From Umbelopsis ramanniana AG (Eukaryota; Mucoromycota; Umbelopsidomycetes; Umbelopsidales; Umbelopsidaceae), in the NCBI RefSeq assembly GCF_025399195.1, contig NW_026252096.1, positions 62,001 through 126,000 of the forward strand: a stretch of DNA of 64,000 nt, given 5' to 3'. This document shows, one piece after another, positions 32,888-45,277 of the stretch; the first letter of the stretch is position 1; the number at the start of each line of letters is the position of its first letter. A model generated the notes under the pieces. It did not search any database and was not told where the DNA came from. It saw nothing but the letters and a program-made list of their open reading frames with translations. A program made the position numbers and the translations under genes.

Positions 32888-34078
32888 TTACTTGATGGGA
32901 GCACGCACTTTGACGGATTTACCTTGGGATTTGGCCCATTTGACACAGGCTCGGTTTTGCTGGTCACAGAGAGTCATCAAGACTTGCCGTTGAACGAGCT
33001 CGGTAATGGCTTCCCAATCGTCAATTAAATGACATTCCTTCATTTCAAACACCGACAGGCGTTGACAGTGCTCCAGCACTTTACGTATACTCCTATTGGT
33101 CAGTTTATGACAATTGTTGACAGACAGCCTTTCCAGACCGCTACCACGAGCATGAGCGAGCACTTCAATGCATTGGTCCGTTAAATCGCATCCAGCTAAA
33201 CCTAGCACAGCAACATTTGTCAGCTCTGCAATGAGTTTGATCGATGCAAAAGTGATGCGACGGCCTTCTCGAATACGTCCAACGTTGAGATGTCGTAACC
33301 GGGGACAAGCCTGAGCAATTTGCGAGATAGAAACGTCAGATACCGCACCACATGCTCTTAAATCGAGGTGGACCAGTTTTGGACAGCTTTGAGCTATGAG
33401 CGATATACTTATGTCGGTGATTTGATGACATCCCGCGAACGAAATATTGGTGAGATTCGGGGTAATGAACGCCATGACGGTAGTATCGGCCAGGTAGTCG
33501 CAAATATACATATCGATATGGGTCAGTTGTCTAGCGTATCTTGCAACAGCGGTAAGTGGCTCGTTGATGGTGTTGTCTTTCACTTTACGGAGTGACAAAT
33601 ATCGCAAACCGCGACGATAAGACTCGATATTGGGACTGACGGCATCTTGGTCTAGCTTTGGTGCTTGCAATGCTAGGACTTCACTATCGTCATGGTCGCA
33701 ATTGGTACATTCGTCGTCGATATGTTGGAATTTGTGAAACGCTCCCATGTCACAAAGCGGTAAAAGGCGACGGAAGGTGTGCAATGGAGGAGTCCACGAG
33801 GCAAAAACGCTGGCAAAGTCCTCGAATTTTTCAAAGTGATTCACTTGCGTATCTTCAAAGACCACCTTTTGCCATAGAACTCGCGCCGCACAGGTATGCC
33901 AGTCTCTACAGACGAGCATGCATGCATGCAAGCTGTTCTCTAACGCTACGTGTTCAAAGATCTGCTCCAATAGCTCGGGTAAAAACACCCCCTTGGGGGT
34001 GGAACGGTTGGAATAGATGTCTAGCACAGTCGACTGCACGTCGAGATCATCCGGTTGCGAATGGACAACGACAGACAT
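32888..34078 (-). CDS. F-box/LRR protein, AMN1-like
   Basis: Single exon of 396 codons with a true ATG. An F-box occupies about residues 31-75 (F-L-P-E-L-L-E-Q-I-F-E-H-V with C-R-D-W and L-W-Q-K-V). About seven leucine-rich repeats of the cysteine-containing type follow: L-T-N-I-S-F-A-G-C-H-Q-I-T-D, L-V-H-L-D-L-R-A-C-G-A-V-S-D, L-R-H-L-N-V-G, L-G-L-A-G-C-D-L-T-D, and L-E-R-L-S-V-N-N-C-H-K-L-T-N. This resembles yeast Amn1 (antagonist of the mitotic exit network) and other SCF substrate receptors such as Grr1 relatives. The substrate is unknown. The gene is intronless, unlike most neighbours. Confidence 0.75.
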   Translation of the reverse strand: MSVVVHSQPDDLDVQSTVLDIYSNRSTPKGVFLPELLEQIFEHVALENSLHACMLVCRDWHTCAARVLWQKVVFEDTQVNHFEKFEDFASVFASWTPPLHTFRRLLPLCDMGAFHKFQHIDDECTNCDHDDSEVLALQAPKLDQDAVSPNIESYRRGLRYLSLRKVKDNTINEPLTAVARYARQLTHIDMYICDYLADTTVMAFITPNLTNISFAGCHQITDISISLIAQSCPKLVHLDLRACGAVSDVSISQIAQACPRLRHLNVGRIREGRRITFASIKLIAELTNVAVLGLAGCDLTDQCIEVLAHARGSGLERLSVNNCHKLTNRSIRKVLEHCQRLSVFEMKECHLIDDWEAITELVQRQVLMTLCDQQNRACVKWAKSQGKSVKVRAPIK

Positions 34079-34341
34079 TCAAAGCAAAGGCAAGAGTTGG
34101 AGTGAGTGAAAGGGGAGGAAAGGCGGAGTGTAGGCTAATAATTTTTTTATCATAGTCAAGGCAATGAGCTCCCCCAAAATTAAGCCCTCCATTCTTCGCT
34201 CATTCCTACTACTGCTCAATCTCCCAAATAAATTAAGCAAACACTGATATTGGTATCCAAATATGTGTATATATCCAGTTTATTGAGGACTTCTTATTTT
34301 TATATATATATCATTTTCATAAAATAAAATAAAGACTACCA

Positions 34342-37300
34342 TCATAGCCGTTCCCCTTCATACCGACTGCGTTCCTTATTCTGGTCTTTGCCATAATATG
34401 AATTGTAGTCAAGCCTGACGACAAGACAAAGGAATTGGAGTGTTTCTGTAGCCGAGTAGTAATTGAGTGCATCAATCAGCAACTTCATATGATAACTAAA
34501 GTTTTCTTCAATCTTGTGGAGTGATCGGCTTTGGCTTTCCAACGTAATGCCACTGGTGTTGCCAAATTTGCCAGAGCTTACACCGAACTTTTCAGAGCTG
34601 TATTGCTTTTCAAGTACCGTGAGTGCATGAGTGAATTTGTCAGTATAATTTGCGAAGAGGACACAAGTGGTCATCAGTTTGCTGTATATCTACAATATAA
34701 TAGGAATTTTTCGAAAGGTTAATTGATCCCATTTTTTTCTTTTTTTTGGAGACTCGAAAAAACTGACATGCCAGTCATGCTTACCCGTAACAGCTTGGAG
34801 TTGGTCAGCATACATTCCTTTAGACAGCTGTCCAAGAAATCAGAATGTATTTGCAATACTTGATCCACGGTAGAAACCTTTGAAAGGGTATCTTTGAGTT
34901 GATTATGATTGGGTTCCAAGATTTCATTGGTGATATAGTAAGAAAACTGCTGGACAAACACCGTCATGCGATTTCGCAAAGCAAATATTCGGTATTTCCA
35001 ACCGTTGATATCGCTATGCTTGGAGGGTCGCTTCCACAGTGGCATTTTGTGCTCAGTCCATGCCTCACTGAGTAAACTTTCAGTATGTCGTAAGTACAAG
35101 TGGTGTCGGAAAATGAGCTGATACTTTGTCAGTGCTTTTCGGGAGATAATGAGGGAGAGAGGGAAGGTTACAGTGTAATCCAAAGTGAGTGCATTGAAGC
35201 CTAATGTGAAAGCGGTGGATATGTTAGTTTAGCAATTGAACCTTGATCTTTTTTTTGTTAACAGCTTATGCACCATACCATTGAGGACTTCTCGTGAACT
35301 ACTGGATCCAACAACGCTACTAGCTGTCGAGCCACCGTCGCTGTAAAGTTTCTCAGACTGAGTGCCGTGGAGGCCATATAAGCTCGTTGCTAAGTCGCCA
35401 ATGGTCTGTAAGCTATCACGTAGTCCAGCTGTCGCATTTCCTATCCATCGTCCGTCTTTGCCGCCAGCGGCAAGTTGAGCAGCGGATCCGTCCAGGCCAG
35501 CAACGTTGATAATTCTTAATAACTGATCAACCATCTTGAGAGAGCTCATCCCAACCTTGACATCCTCCTTGTAAGGATCATATACAGCCACAGATGAAGG
35601 ATTTCTCAAAGTCAAATCGAGAAGCGACTGGAGACGGGTAATGACAATGTCTTTGGTAGGTTTTCTCAGTTCTTCCTTTGCTACATCCAGGAAAGGTGCA
35701 AGGAAATCAGATTGATCCAAGAAAAAGTATCGTTTGAGAGATCTGTTAAACAGGTTAGCGTTGGAAAACGATATAATTGAAAAATCAAGACTGAAATTTG
35801 GTTTTGTTTCATATAAAAAAAAACGTACCGAAGTCGTGCCAGAAGTTGCTGATCTTTGAGCAATAGGTCCAATAATGTTCGATTAGCATATTTATAAGCA
35901 GCCTCCAAGTCTTGGACAAATCTAAATGCAAGACATAACAGGATTTGCATTAGTAGCTGACGAGTCAATAGAAAGGGTAATTTTCCCGCATCTCACCGGC
36001 CACCATCTACAGCCATAAGGATATCGCCGCGCATGGAAATGCCATCAACGCTGGGCGAGGGTTTTTGACCAAATTCAGAACTGCGCTCAGTGCTGAAGGG
36101 AACATTCTCCTTGTTTCCTTCATTGCTTTGGGTATCAGCGGAGACGTCTCTTGGTTGAGGCGGTGGTGTGGGCAACTCTTCAGATTGCGGATCAACTTCA
36201 TCCTGATTAGTATCCTGGGGTCCTAAAATGGTGATGCCACATTCCCGGACAACGTTCAAGTACTTTCCAGCAACCAGGATCTTGTGTTTGAGCGGCTCAA
36301 GAAAACTGGGTACTGCAACTTCTCGAATGGTATATCGCATTTCCCAATAAGCGTCGTTGAAATCCTCTTTCAAGTTTTCTTTTCTCACGTTTTTCTTTTC
36401 TTGCACCATGAATTCATTATATGGATCCTGAATTTCACCTCTATGGATCCAAGCATATAGGATCTCGAGGTACGGCAGTGACGCTTGAGAAAGTAAATAG
36501 CTGTATAATTTCTTGTTCTTGGGATCACTACAGACAAAAATACATGATACCATAAGAATGCCATACATTTGTTTAGCCAAATAAATAACGTTATATTGTC
36601 TTACCCGCTCATACCAACCAATCTCTCTGCAAGCATAGTGAGGAGAGCGCCACCTTTCCGATGATCTGATACTTGAATGTCGTTCTTATCTGCTTCAATC
36701 CCCTTTAGACCTTCCAATACAGCTTCAAAATCATTTTCGTCATCGTCACTGGATTTTCGCTGAATACCGGCCGCTCTTATGCTATTTGCCAATGTGTGTA
36801 GTGTATGCATTGTTTGTAAAGTAGGCTGAACATAAAACCAGAGTTTCTGGAGGGTAAAGGTTGGAGCTGATCGGAATTGATGTTCTAGCTGTGCTATTAA
36901 AATCAAGTACTCCTATTGAGCAGCAACAAACAGTGTGTCAGCCTCGAAGAACGAACAAGTCGATGGTAGTGAGGGACTTTTCATGTGAAAAGCGCTTTTT
37001 TTTTCTTACCTTTAAAAGAGATCGAATGGCAGAGCAGAGTGCATGACTGACGGTACCGAATTCAAAGCGAGAATGTAATTCAACAAAGGCATCAACAGAC
37101 ATATAATAAGTGGCGATGGGGAGAAGTTTCTCTACAAGCTGCCGTATGCTCGGATCTGCACGAGGATGGAAAAGTCAATACAGCTACGGGAATATATTTG
37201 ACAGATCCCCTTGAAATCATATCGTACCCAATGTTTCGTCCAGCGAGTATGCAACATCATCCCAAGAGATATCCGTCCCATTATCGGTAGTGGGCGCCTT

Positions 37301-38088
37301 TGAAGGAGCCGATTCATCCATTCCATTGTCATCTGATTCAGCATCTCCAGGTTGAATGATTTGCAGGTATTTTCCGTCGATGCCCTGAGCGAAGACAACG
37401 GTTAGAACACCTACTTATGCATGCTGATCACTATAAGCATACCGTACCATCATTATGTACAAGAGATCTTCAATCATTGAATATTCTTGAAGGTGTAAAG
37501 GTAAGGATCCTATTTCAGGCACAAAGTTATCTGACATATCCGCTCGCTGAATACATAGGTCATACGCAACATGTTTAGTGATCTTGTAAGGTTGGCGGTT
37601 GTTGAAGCTGATGTACCTACCATGCTGACGGCTGGCTGTATTCTAGTGTTCAAGGGTGCTTTGGCATAAAACCTATCTTCTTGTATTGAATGAACTGCAA
37701 TATAGAATCGTGCGTCTTAGATACAGGGCTTGTATAATACATGCATATGCAAATGAAGAGCGATGGTTACTTTGTTCTGGAATGGTGGGTGGTGCAGTAA
37801 GAGGCGGTTCTATTGTCGTTAGAATATCTGGAGATGAAGCAGCTAATGGCGATGATAATGAACTATGGCGGATGTTTGCAATTTTGCTCGTGATCTGGGT
37901 GTCAGCGATAGTGATAAATGCATTAGCACTATGCGGAGAAAAAGGGGACGTGAGTGGTGAGTATGCAACGAATGTGGTACCTTATTGACCTGGCGCTCAG
38001 TCAGGAGAATGCCAGGAGACCTTGACTCTCGTTTGTCCATTGACCGAGCAGACGATACTCGATTGGAATGGCTACGTGGGCGTGACAT
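34342..38088 (-). CDS. gamma-tubulin complex component 2 (GCP2 / Spc97 / Alp4)
   Basis: Twelve exons: 37981-38088, 37771-37894, 37621-37694, 37448-37546, 37228-37384, 37010-37155, 36605-36912, 35997-36527, 35829-35921, 35279-35742, 34785-35200, 34342-34689; 955 residues. The N-terminal GRIP1 part has Q-E-Y-S-M-I-E-D-L-L-Y-I-M-M-G-I-D-G-K-Y. Then P-Y-L-E-I-L-Y-A-W-I-H-R-G-E-I-Q-D-P-Y, Y-W-E-M-R-Y-T-I-R, and G-K-Y-L-N-V-V-R-E-C-G are diagnostic for GCP2. The C-terminal gamma-tubulin-binding GRIP2 part includes F-P-L-S-L-I-I-S-R-K-A-L-T-K-Y-Q, and F-L-D-S-C-L-K-E-C-M-L-T-N. It builds the small complex that nucleates microtubules at the spindle pole. The exon 1-2 joint is the least certain. Confidence 0.93.
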
Positions 38089-38229
38089 GCAAGTGCGAGA
38101 GGTACAGTGAAGGATAGGGTAAAAAAGAAGGCAGACAGACAAAAATTCGCGAAACCACCTCTGGACTGTGAAAAATACCCAAAATTTTATGCTCATTGAC
38201 GCGGCGTTCTTATTTTATTGCAGCCTGTT

Positions 38230-39798
38230 TTAATCCATGAACGCGTTCAATTCCGCCAGTTCGCGCTCTTCTTCCTCCGTTAATAAATCGTCTAGAGAAA
38301 CATCCGCTTCCTTCTTCTTCTTTTTTGAGGCATCAGCGTACTCCGCGATGGCCGATGCTGCAGAAATCGTTGTAAGTAAAAACTGTCAACCGATATTGAG
38401 ATATTTGATGGTGAACCATACCTGTCATGGACCATGATCGTACTGAACAATCTAAAGAACCAGTATATAACGTAGAGCCTACAATATCCATGCAGCTCAC
38501 TTCATCGAAATGACCTTCTATATTGCACAGCTTTTTTGCAGACTGGTGGCAGCAAGTGAAGAAAAGAAAAGAAAATTTGAGTCGGGCTATAATGGACGAT
38601 ATTTCAACCGTGCAATGGGCTCACACTTACGGCAATGTCCCAGACTGTTATATTATCATCACTGCAACCTGTACAAATATAGTTTCCAGCAATTGCCAGA
38701 CATTTGACAGTGTCTTGATGCTCTAAGGTAGTATCGCTTTCGCCAGTCTAGAAAAGTGGAGGCATTGTTAATAGGACGCGATGCTGATGTGGTATAAATT
38801 CCAATACTTGCCAGTATATTCCATCGCTTGGCTGTCTTGTCTGCTGAGGCTAATGTCACGAATCAAGAATACGCGTCAATGATCATGCTCAAATTGAACA
38901 CGGTTTATATCTCCTTCCTTCCTGATTAAAAAGCCGTACCTGTCCACAATTCCTCATCCCACACGGTCAGAGCAAAGACATTAGTTTCGTGCCCTTCGTA
39001 TACCTTCTCAGCTTGGCCGGATTCGACATTCCACTTTCGGATTGTGCGATCTGATGAAGCAGAGAATAATTTTGTGCCATCTTCGGATATGGCCAAGCAT
39101 TCTACAGATCGAGTATGTCCCTTCAGATCACGGACACACTCTCCAGTTGTAATGTCCCATTGTCGGATGTGTGCGTCAGCAGAACCTGAAAATAAGAATT
39201 TGCCAACAAGCAGGATAGACTTGACAAAGTCTGTATGGCCAATGAATGTCTTCACGCACTCTCCAGTCTGCAATATAAGCAAGAGTAAGTAAAACGACAT
39301 GTCCGTACACAATGACGTCCATTTAAGGTTGTCGATACAGTAACCCATACTTTAAATTGTTTTTATTGACCCAACCACCCACACTTAACATACCTTGACA
39401 TCCCATTGCTTGACGGTCTTGTCCCAAGAACCTGTGAACAATGTCTGCTCATCTGGCGACAGTGCGATCGACGTGGCAGGACCATCGTGACCTTTAAAGA
39501 TCTTGACTGCATTTCCGGTCTATAATGGTGTGACATTAGTGGTCAGATCTCGATGCGGTACAGCCGATCAAGTCGATGTGACAAGAGGTACCTCGAGATT
39601 GATTTTCCTTGCTGTAAATGCGGATTCCGCGATATAGCAGTATTTTCGTCCCTGAGATACTTTCAAGGCCAGGACCTTGGAGGGTGTCTTGACGGCGTTA
39701 CCGGCGGTATAATTGTATTTTTTCTCCTTTTCCTTCTGCTTCTCTAACTCAGCATCGGTCTGGAAGAAATGTCCCGGGTTGCTACTAACGTTGGTCAT
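38230..39798 (-). CDS. seven-repeat WD40 protein with acidic tail
   Basis: Seven exons: 39592-39798, 39394-39519, 38940-39267, 38812-38849, 38631-38747, 38422-38542, 38230-38357; 354 residues. A short charged start (E-L-E-K-Q-K-E-K-E-K-K) is followed by about seven WD repeats. Clear ones include F-T-G-S-W-D-K-T-V-K-Q-W-D, F-S-G-S-A-D-A-H-I-R-Q-W-D, F-S-A-S-S-D-R-T-I-R-K-W-N, and C-T-G-C-S-D-D-N-I-T-V-W-D. The tail is Lys- then Glu-rich (L-T-E-E-E-E-R-E-L-A-E-L). It should be a single propeller used as a protein-binding platform. I cannot name the ortholog. Intron 4 (38748-38811) has a GC donor, CTG|GCAAGT. A 142-nt space separates it from the start of the GCP2 gene, same strand. Confidence 0.8.
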
Positions 39799-40015
39799 GT
39801 CGATTTGGCAAGTAGATGAATAGAGCTGGTTGACAATTCTTTAACATTAATTTTGGTTCTCCGAGATTCTGGGTTGGAACGGTAAATGCTGAAATCAAAG
39901 CAATACATTTTGGTTTATTGTGTATTTTTTTTTTTTTTTGAAAGATTGGGAAGGGTAGTGAAGGAATGTTTACAACGATTACGGGTTATGATGGGAAGAA
40001 TAATACAATTAAACT

Positions 40016-41962
40016 TCATCCCGTTCGATTACGTGCGTATTTGAGACTGTTAGGTTTAGTTAATTGACTGGGTATAGGAGGTGGCGACAGGTTATACTGG
40101 TTGCGTTGCGCATTAGGGTGAATGAAACTGAGATTATCAGGAATAACATCGTCAAAAGCCTTCAAAAGACTTTCGGAGCGAACTCTAGAATTACGCTGAA
40201 CAGGACTTGATTGACCTTGATCAGCAAACGGGCCTTCGGAGTCAGAGTCTTCATCATTTGAATAAACTCTGCGCCTGGAGCTGTGTGAGATGGTAGCACT
40301 TCGTCTAAATGGGTTTAAAGATTTTCCCGAGTCAAAATCAAGTCCTTTAGTAAGAAGCAGTGATTCTCCACGATCGATCTTGGTTAACAGCTTTTGGAAC
40401 GAGTCAGGGTCCATAGAAGCTCTTTGCGTAACGGGTGGTCTTGACTGAGACCTGGATACAGAAGAGCCAGAAAAGGGACTGTCCATGTCTTGCATATCGT
40501 CTAATTCTGATGCTGTGTGTGGTTTACTCATCATGAGTGGCTCGTTTAGCTCGGTCAAGAGAGGCGAGTTCGTGGACGCATGAGGCACAGACCGCGACCT
40601 TCCATGAGAATAAACCGTCTTTCCAGCTTGATTACCGGTAGATGGAGGGAGTTTATTTTCGATATCCAACTGCAGCATGGTGGGTGGTTCAGGATTGACC
40701 CAAAGAGGCTGCTGATTATATTGCGGTAGCTCCGGCACCCATGACCGACGGTCACCTACGTTGGCATGCCAAGAAGGTTGCCCATCCTGTGGGGTTGGAG
40801 TAGCCTGCCAAGACATTTGCGTATCTACCCATCCCGACGCCGAAGAGGACAGACTACCGAAAGGTTGTTGTTGCTGCTGCTGCATAGAGCCATCAGACGG
40901 AGGATTAAATGCGAGAAAATTTACATCGGACGGCGTCATCATAGCCGAAAACCGTTTTGAGGGTATATAGCCCGTCAAAGCACCGCCATCTGAGCCGTTG
41001 GTAAACGGAGGTTGGGGAGGCGATACGCTATTCGGCGACGCGGCCGGGTTAACATAACCATTGTATCCATACTGTGATAAAGGTCGGGAGCCGATATGCT
41101 GTTGGGGAAACCCGCCAGAGTTTGGCAAGGAGGGTAACGGGCCAGGAGCGTTTGAACGCTCCATTCTTGGCGGTGGGATATACGGTTCTTGCGGAGTGGT
41201 TTGTTGTTGCTGGGCTTGCTGTTGTTGTTGCTGCTGCTGAGCCCACCAGGCAGGGTCCGAGTTATTTGGAATTGGCTGATGGTGATTCATTCCGGTGGTA
41301 GGCCATGGTTGATTGTCATTAGATGGCACAGCCGAAGATTGCTGCGGCTTTTTAATAAGAGCATCGATGGTGTGAACGTCAAACCGCGGAACAGGTGCTA
41401 TGCGCGATGTAAATCCCAGGTAAACATATGCTTCTTGTAAATAGGTGGAGTCAAGTGATATGAATAAGCCAACTTACCTCCAAGGTGAACCAGCTCAGGA
41501 GTGACCCTGCGACCATTCTGAGCATGAGCAATCAGTCTAAGCATAGCATAAAATTGCTCTTCCTTCAAGCCATCGGTAGCAGTATCGAATAAACGTAATA
41601 TCTAGCAGATGCCGTCATCGCGCATCAGTACAGTTGCAAAGCTGGGAGGCACTCGTTCAATCAAACTTGAGATCAAACAATATATGTCAGCTTACCTTCT
41701 CTAGAACCTCGTCGGTGATATGACACCCTTGTAGAAATCTCAGTATAGTTTTGTTATCTAGTACCCCAATATTGAAAGGGTCAAGATCCTTCCACCATGA
41801 GAAATACTGAAGTCGCTCATGCTCCGCCAAGGCTGACAGCTTCAACTGTGGGACGGCGGGAGAAGACTGCTTTACTGCGTTATCATCTTCCTCTAAAAGT
41901 TTCGAAAGAGGTTGCTGTGCAGTTTTATTTGACCTTAATAAGGTGTTTTTGAGTTTGTTCAT
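40016..41962 (-). CDS. EH-domain protein with long Gln/Pro/Ser-rich tail
   Basis: Three exons: 41696-41962, 41478-41601, 40016-41397; 590 residues. An EH-like pair of EF-hand helices sits at about 45-130: Y-F-S-W-W-K-D-L-D-P-F-N-I-G-V-L, then I-T-D-E-V-L-E-K-I-L-R-L-F-D-T, and E-E-Q-F-Y-A-M-L-R-L-I-A. EH domains bind N-P-F peptides in endocytosis. The tail is disordered: Q-runs (CAG/CAA), many P, S and N, with several N-P-x-P and D-S-P-F type motifs. A role as an endocytic or actin-patch adaptor is inferred. ATG 42049 is in frame and would add 29 residues; 41962 is chosen because the extra part is hydrophobic and unlike the family. The gene is divergent from BolA2 with little room between. 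Confidence 0.7.
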
Positions 41963-42109
41963 TGATATAAGTTGGGTAAAGTTAAAAGAAAGGCAATATG
42001 GAATTTCCAGTGCCGACATCATTTTTGTGAGATTTTCTGGGACGGTCATTGGGTTTGGGGGGAAGGTGCCACAGTATATTACTTTTTTTTGGTTCTACCA
42101 CTTCAACTA

Positions 42110-42551
42110 ATGGCCAACGAATCAGGAGTTACTGTTGAGTCACTGCAACAGGTGATCAAGGAGCGCTTGCAAGCAGACCATGTGGTATGTTGACGCAAGA
42201 ATGCTTGACCTTGTCGATCAACGCGAGCACAAATTCAATAGCTTATTTTTCTTTGTCGGACATACAGGAAGTTGTCGATAACTCTGGAGGATGCGGCCAA
42301 ATGTTTGAAGTCGTTATTGTTTCATCGCTTTTCAAGGACAAGCGTACATTAGCAAGACATCGCCTTGTCAATGACACTCTCAAGGACGAGATTAGTAAAG
42401 TGCACGCCTTCTCTCAAGTATGTTAACCTTTGTCGTGTCTTAGTCAGCGTTTACGCTAATTGAAGTCGTATAACTAATGGTTTTCTTTTGATAAACTCTT
42501 TTGAAATAGAAATCATACACTCCGGAGGAATGGACTCAACACAATTCATAG
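42110..42551 (+). CDS. BolA-like protein (BOLA2 / Fra2 type)
   Basis: Three exons: 42110-42184, 42268-42417, 42510-42551; 88 residues, the normal length. The fold signature is complete: [15 protein letters not shown], then [27 protein letters not shown]. The Cys after G-G and the invariant His are the [2Fe-2S] ligands shared with a monothiol glutaredoxin (Grx3/4). In yeast, Fra2 (Bol2) with Grx3/4 signals iron status to Aft1/2, and in other fungi to GATA repressors. No mitochondrial presequence, so cytosolic/nuclear. It starts about 150 nt from the EH-protein ATG, divergent. Confidence 0.93.
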
Positions 42552-43028
42552 ATTGCATGCCTTCCGTTGAAGTTATAAAGCCAATATTTAGTGATTTGTA
42601 ATTTTGCTTTTCCGGGTCCATACATCTCATGACCGGATCCTCCATACAAGCCATGAAGTTGTATTGACGTAGGAAAGCTATCAAAGGTTAAAAACAATGT
42701 AGTGAATTAAATATTATCTTATACACCCTTTGAACAATTTTGTATCTCGCTCTTATGGTTTCAAAACACTTATGCACAATGTATGTGATAGTTTTAGTCA
42801 CTGCGCTCCTAAAAATTAGTTGTAAAGTCCAACGGACTACAACCTCCAGGTATGACCTACCCTTCCCTATCCTCCCTTGCGTAGCTCGCATGAATGAGGT
42901 GCATATATTTCGTTATTGATTGATTTACATCAAAATTTACTCTCTGAAGTACGCTAAACAGCAGTCCTGGAGTTTGTCAAGTCCTACGGACAAGACTTGT
43001 AATTTTTTTTTTTATTGCCGTTATGTTT
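42552..43028. other. convergent 3' region
   Basis: Between the BolA gene and TMEM135. A T-tract lies at 43003-43012. No coding signal recognised. Confidence 0.4.
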
Positions 43029-44925
43029 CTAATTTTTCTGGAAGAATTGATACATTACTTTGCGAACAAATCCAGATAGGACATCTGGTTCATCTTGATA
43101 GAAAGACTATTATAGTAGAGAATGGTCGCCGTTAGACATGGTGACCATTGATATCGGATCAGTAGGATTGGATCAGTAAGAAACTTACCATAATGACACC
43201 CATAGCGAATGAGGCCATAGCGACCTCAAAGTGCTTGATTCGGATAATCCATTTACGTTGATAACATATTTCATAAAAGCTCTTGAGGGCTTTTGGTAAG
43301 ACATATAAAGCCAGTTCGGTTCGTCTTCTTTTGTCTTCGAAGAAGATACTAATATATGAGCAAATAAATCCTGCAAGCCAGTACAAGTATTTACTATTGA
43401 AGGTAGTCAATCCTGCCTTCACAAGATTACGATGTCCACAGATCTGATACTGGTAGAGCATAACAAAACTAGCCAAGAAAGCACCGGATTTCATTGTAGC
43501 AACCGTTGTTTTAGACAGCAGCTTTACCGGACTACATAAGACAAATGAAATCAATATAAGACGCTTCAAAAGTCGCCATTTTCCAAACCGTCACATCTGC
43601 AAAATCGACTTACTCTCTCTTCAAGTGCTCAGTTCTCAGCAGCAACATCGGTACAAAATGTAAAGTGCCGTATACAGGCAACATGCTTTTGAAGACCTTT
43701 GAAAAGCGCTCAATAGCTGTCTTATTGCAGCCGTCGACCCAAGGGTGAATGCATTCACTAGTTTTTGGACAGAATTTTGTAAGGGGATAATGTACGAGTA
43801 TGGTTTTTGAGAAATAAACCTACCATGGAAGGACAGGAGGATATGGTGGTATAGTTTGGGCGATTTTGAGGGCATGGGCAGTGGGTCTGAATTTCTGCAC
43901 TGCATCAACGACAGCTAGTGTATCAAGTGGAACTCCACGAACGTTTAGATTATTCAATTCTAGCAGATCTTTCGGAACGCGAGCAGCTTTAAGCATAAAG
44001 CTATAGAAGTCTGGCGGTAAAGTTTGTGGCTGCATCTAAATTAGTCCATGTAGCGTTAGTAAGGTGATATACCATACCACTTTGTTACCAAGCAATTTGG
44101 CAGCCAAAAATTCCTTACAGTATAAGCATAAAGGACTTGAGCTGACGTGAGAGCAAACAATAAAGCATCGCCATTCTTAAAGTTGACAATGTCTCTCTCC
44201 TTGCCGGCATTATAAAGAGCTTGCAAAGCTCTACACGAGGAATAAAGGATCAGTTACATTTCAGCGAGAGACAATGACTTGGAATCTCGGTTTCGGCACT
44301 TGCCTGACAAAGAACTGCTGTGCAATGTCAACTCTGCGCTCTTTCTTCTCAAATAGAATACTTAAGCCAGCGATGGATCCTGCAACCATACCGTTAAAGC
44401 GGTCTTCTTTACCACGATAGTGCCGCATACCGTTGTTGATCAGTTTCCAGAGCAACGAAAAAGAGCCAAACATGGCGCCGAAGCGCAAAGCATCCAAGCT
44501 TTGGAACGACGCATGGAGAATGTTGGCTAGAGGAGCTCTGAAAGTATCGTTGGTGATTGTCAATTTTGGATTTGCAGGCAATACGGGATGATCCGGTGCT
44601 GGGGGTTTCTGCGTTAATCGATCATTTACCTTTTCCGCGCTACACGCAACAGGTACAAACAGAAATTGACGCCAGCTCGTACTCCGTACGCCAAAAGGAA
44701 TGCCCCTATAATTGATCTGCCATTAACATTCGTCGTTGTAACGAACAATCAAGAAAGGTTATCGGTCTTACGAGCTCCGCCGTGTAAGGCATGTCGAACG
44801 ATAGCTTCTGGCGTGTCTGGACGTTTCCAATCCTTTTTGTGGCCGATATCGGAGGGATTTCTAATTAATTTTGCCTTTAGCCGTGCATAAGACGACGTCC
44901 TATGCGGCGGCTTGCTATCTGACAT
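43029..44925 (-). CDS. TMEM135 (PMP52) family membrane protein
   Basis: Eight exons: 44772-44925, 44630-44705, 44304-44537, 44119-44230, 43824-44035, 43614-43757, 43531-43189, 43029-43106; 450 residues. A polar start has H-A-L-H-G-G-A-R-A-F-L-L-A-Y-G-V-R-A-G. Then L-R-F-G-A-M-F-G-S-F-S-L-L-W-K, a Tim17-like helix (M-V-A-G-S-I-A-G-L-S-I-L-F), E-K-K-E-R-R-V-D-I-A-Q-Q-F-F-V-R-A follow. A Cys motif C-E-C-I-H-P-W-V-D-G-C and a second half repeating F-F-E-D-K-R-R-R-T-E-L-A-L-Y-V-L-P-K-A are TMEM135 features. Animal TMEM135 is found on peroxisomes and mitochondria and affects fission and lipid export. Intron 3 (44231-44303) has a GC donor, GTCAG|GCAAGT. The exon 3 acceptor is the internal TTTCAG at 44538; the upstream reading (starting near 44581) is intronic. 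Confidence 0.9.
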
Positions 44926-45277
44926 TCGATCAAGGGTTATGGAAAGGAGAAGATAAAAGACCAGTAGACCGATGTTTCCTTTTAAAGGTGCTTTGTTGGG
45001 TCGTTATATTCTGACTCCGAACACAGATCACAGCGGTTTGACATGTGAATTGGGGAAGAAAGAACGGAAAGGCAGGTGAAGATAATTGCGTAAAAAACCA
45101 TCAGTTGAATTCCTAAATAGATTATAAAGCATCACGTAACGTGAGGAGTTTTTATATGCATGTCTTTCTGGAGAGCAGTCGCTACAAAAAGTCGTGGTCA
45201 ACGACATTGGTCTCCACCTTTTCTGCACACACCCAGTGACTGCTTTTCGCTCGCAACCAGTTTCTCGGCTGAGCTCA
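44926..45277. promoter_or_regulatory. divergent promoter region, TMEM135 / EI24-like gene
   Basis: About 350 nt between two divergent starts. It contains ACGTAACGTGAGG near 45136. No gene was recognised. Confidence 0.3.

Noticed and set aside
44538-44629. Reading of TMEM135 exon 3 from an upstream frame (near 44581)
   Set aside because: The phase from exon 2 only fits the acceptor at 44538, which restores the TMEM135 order.
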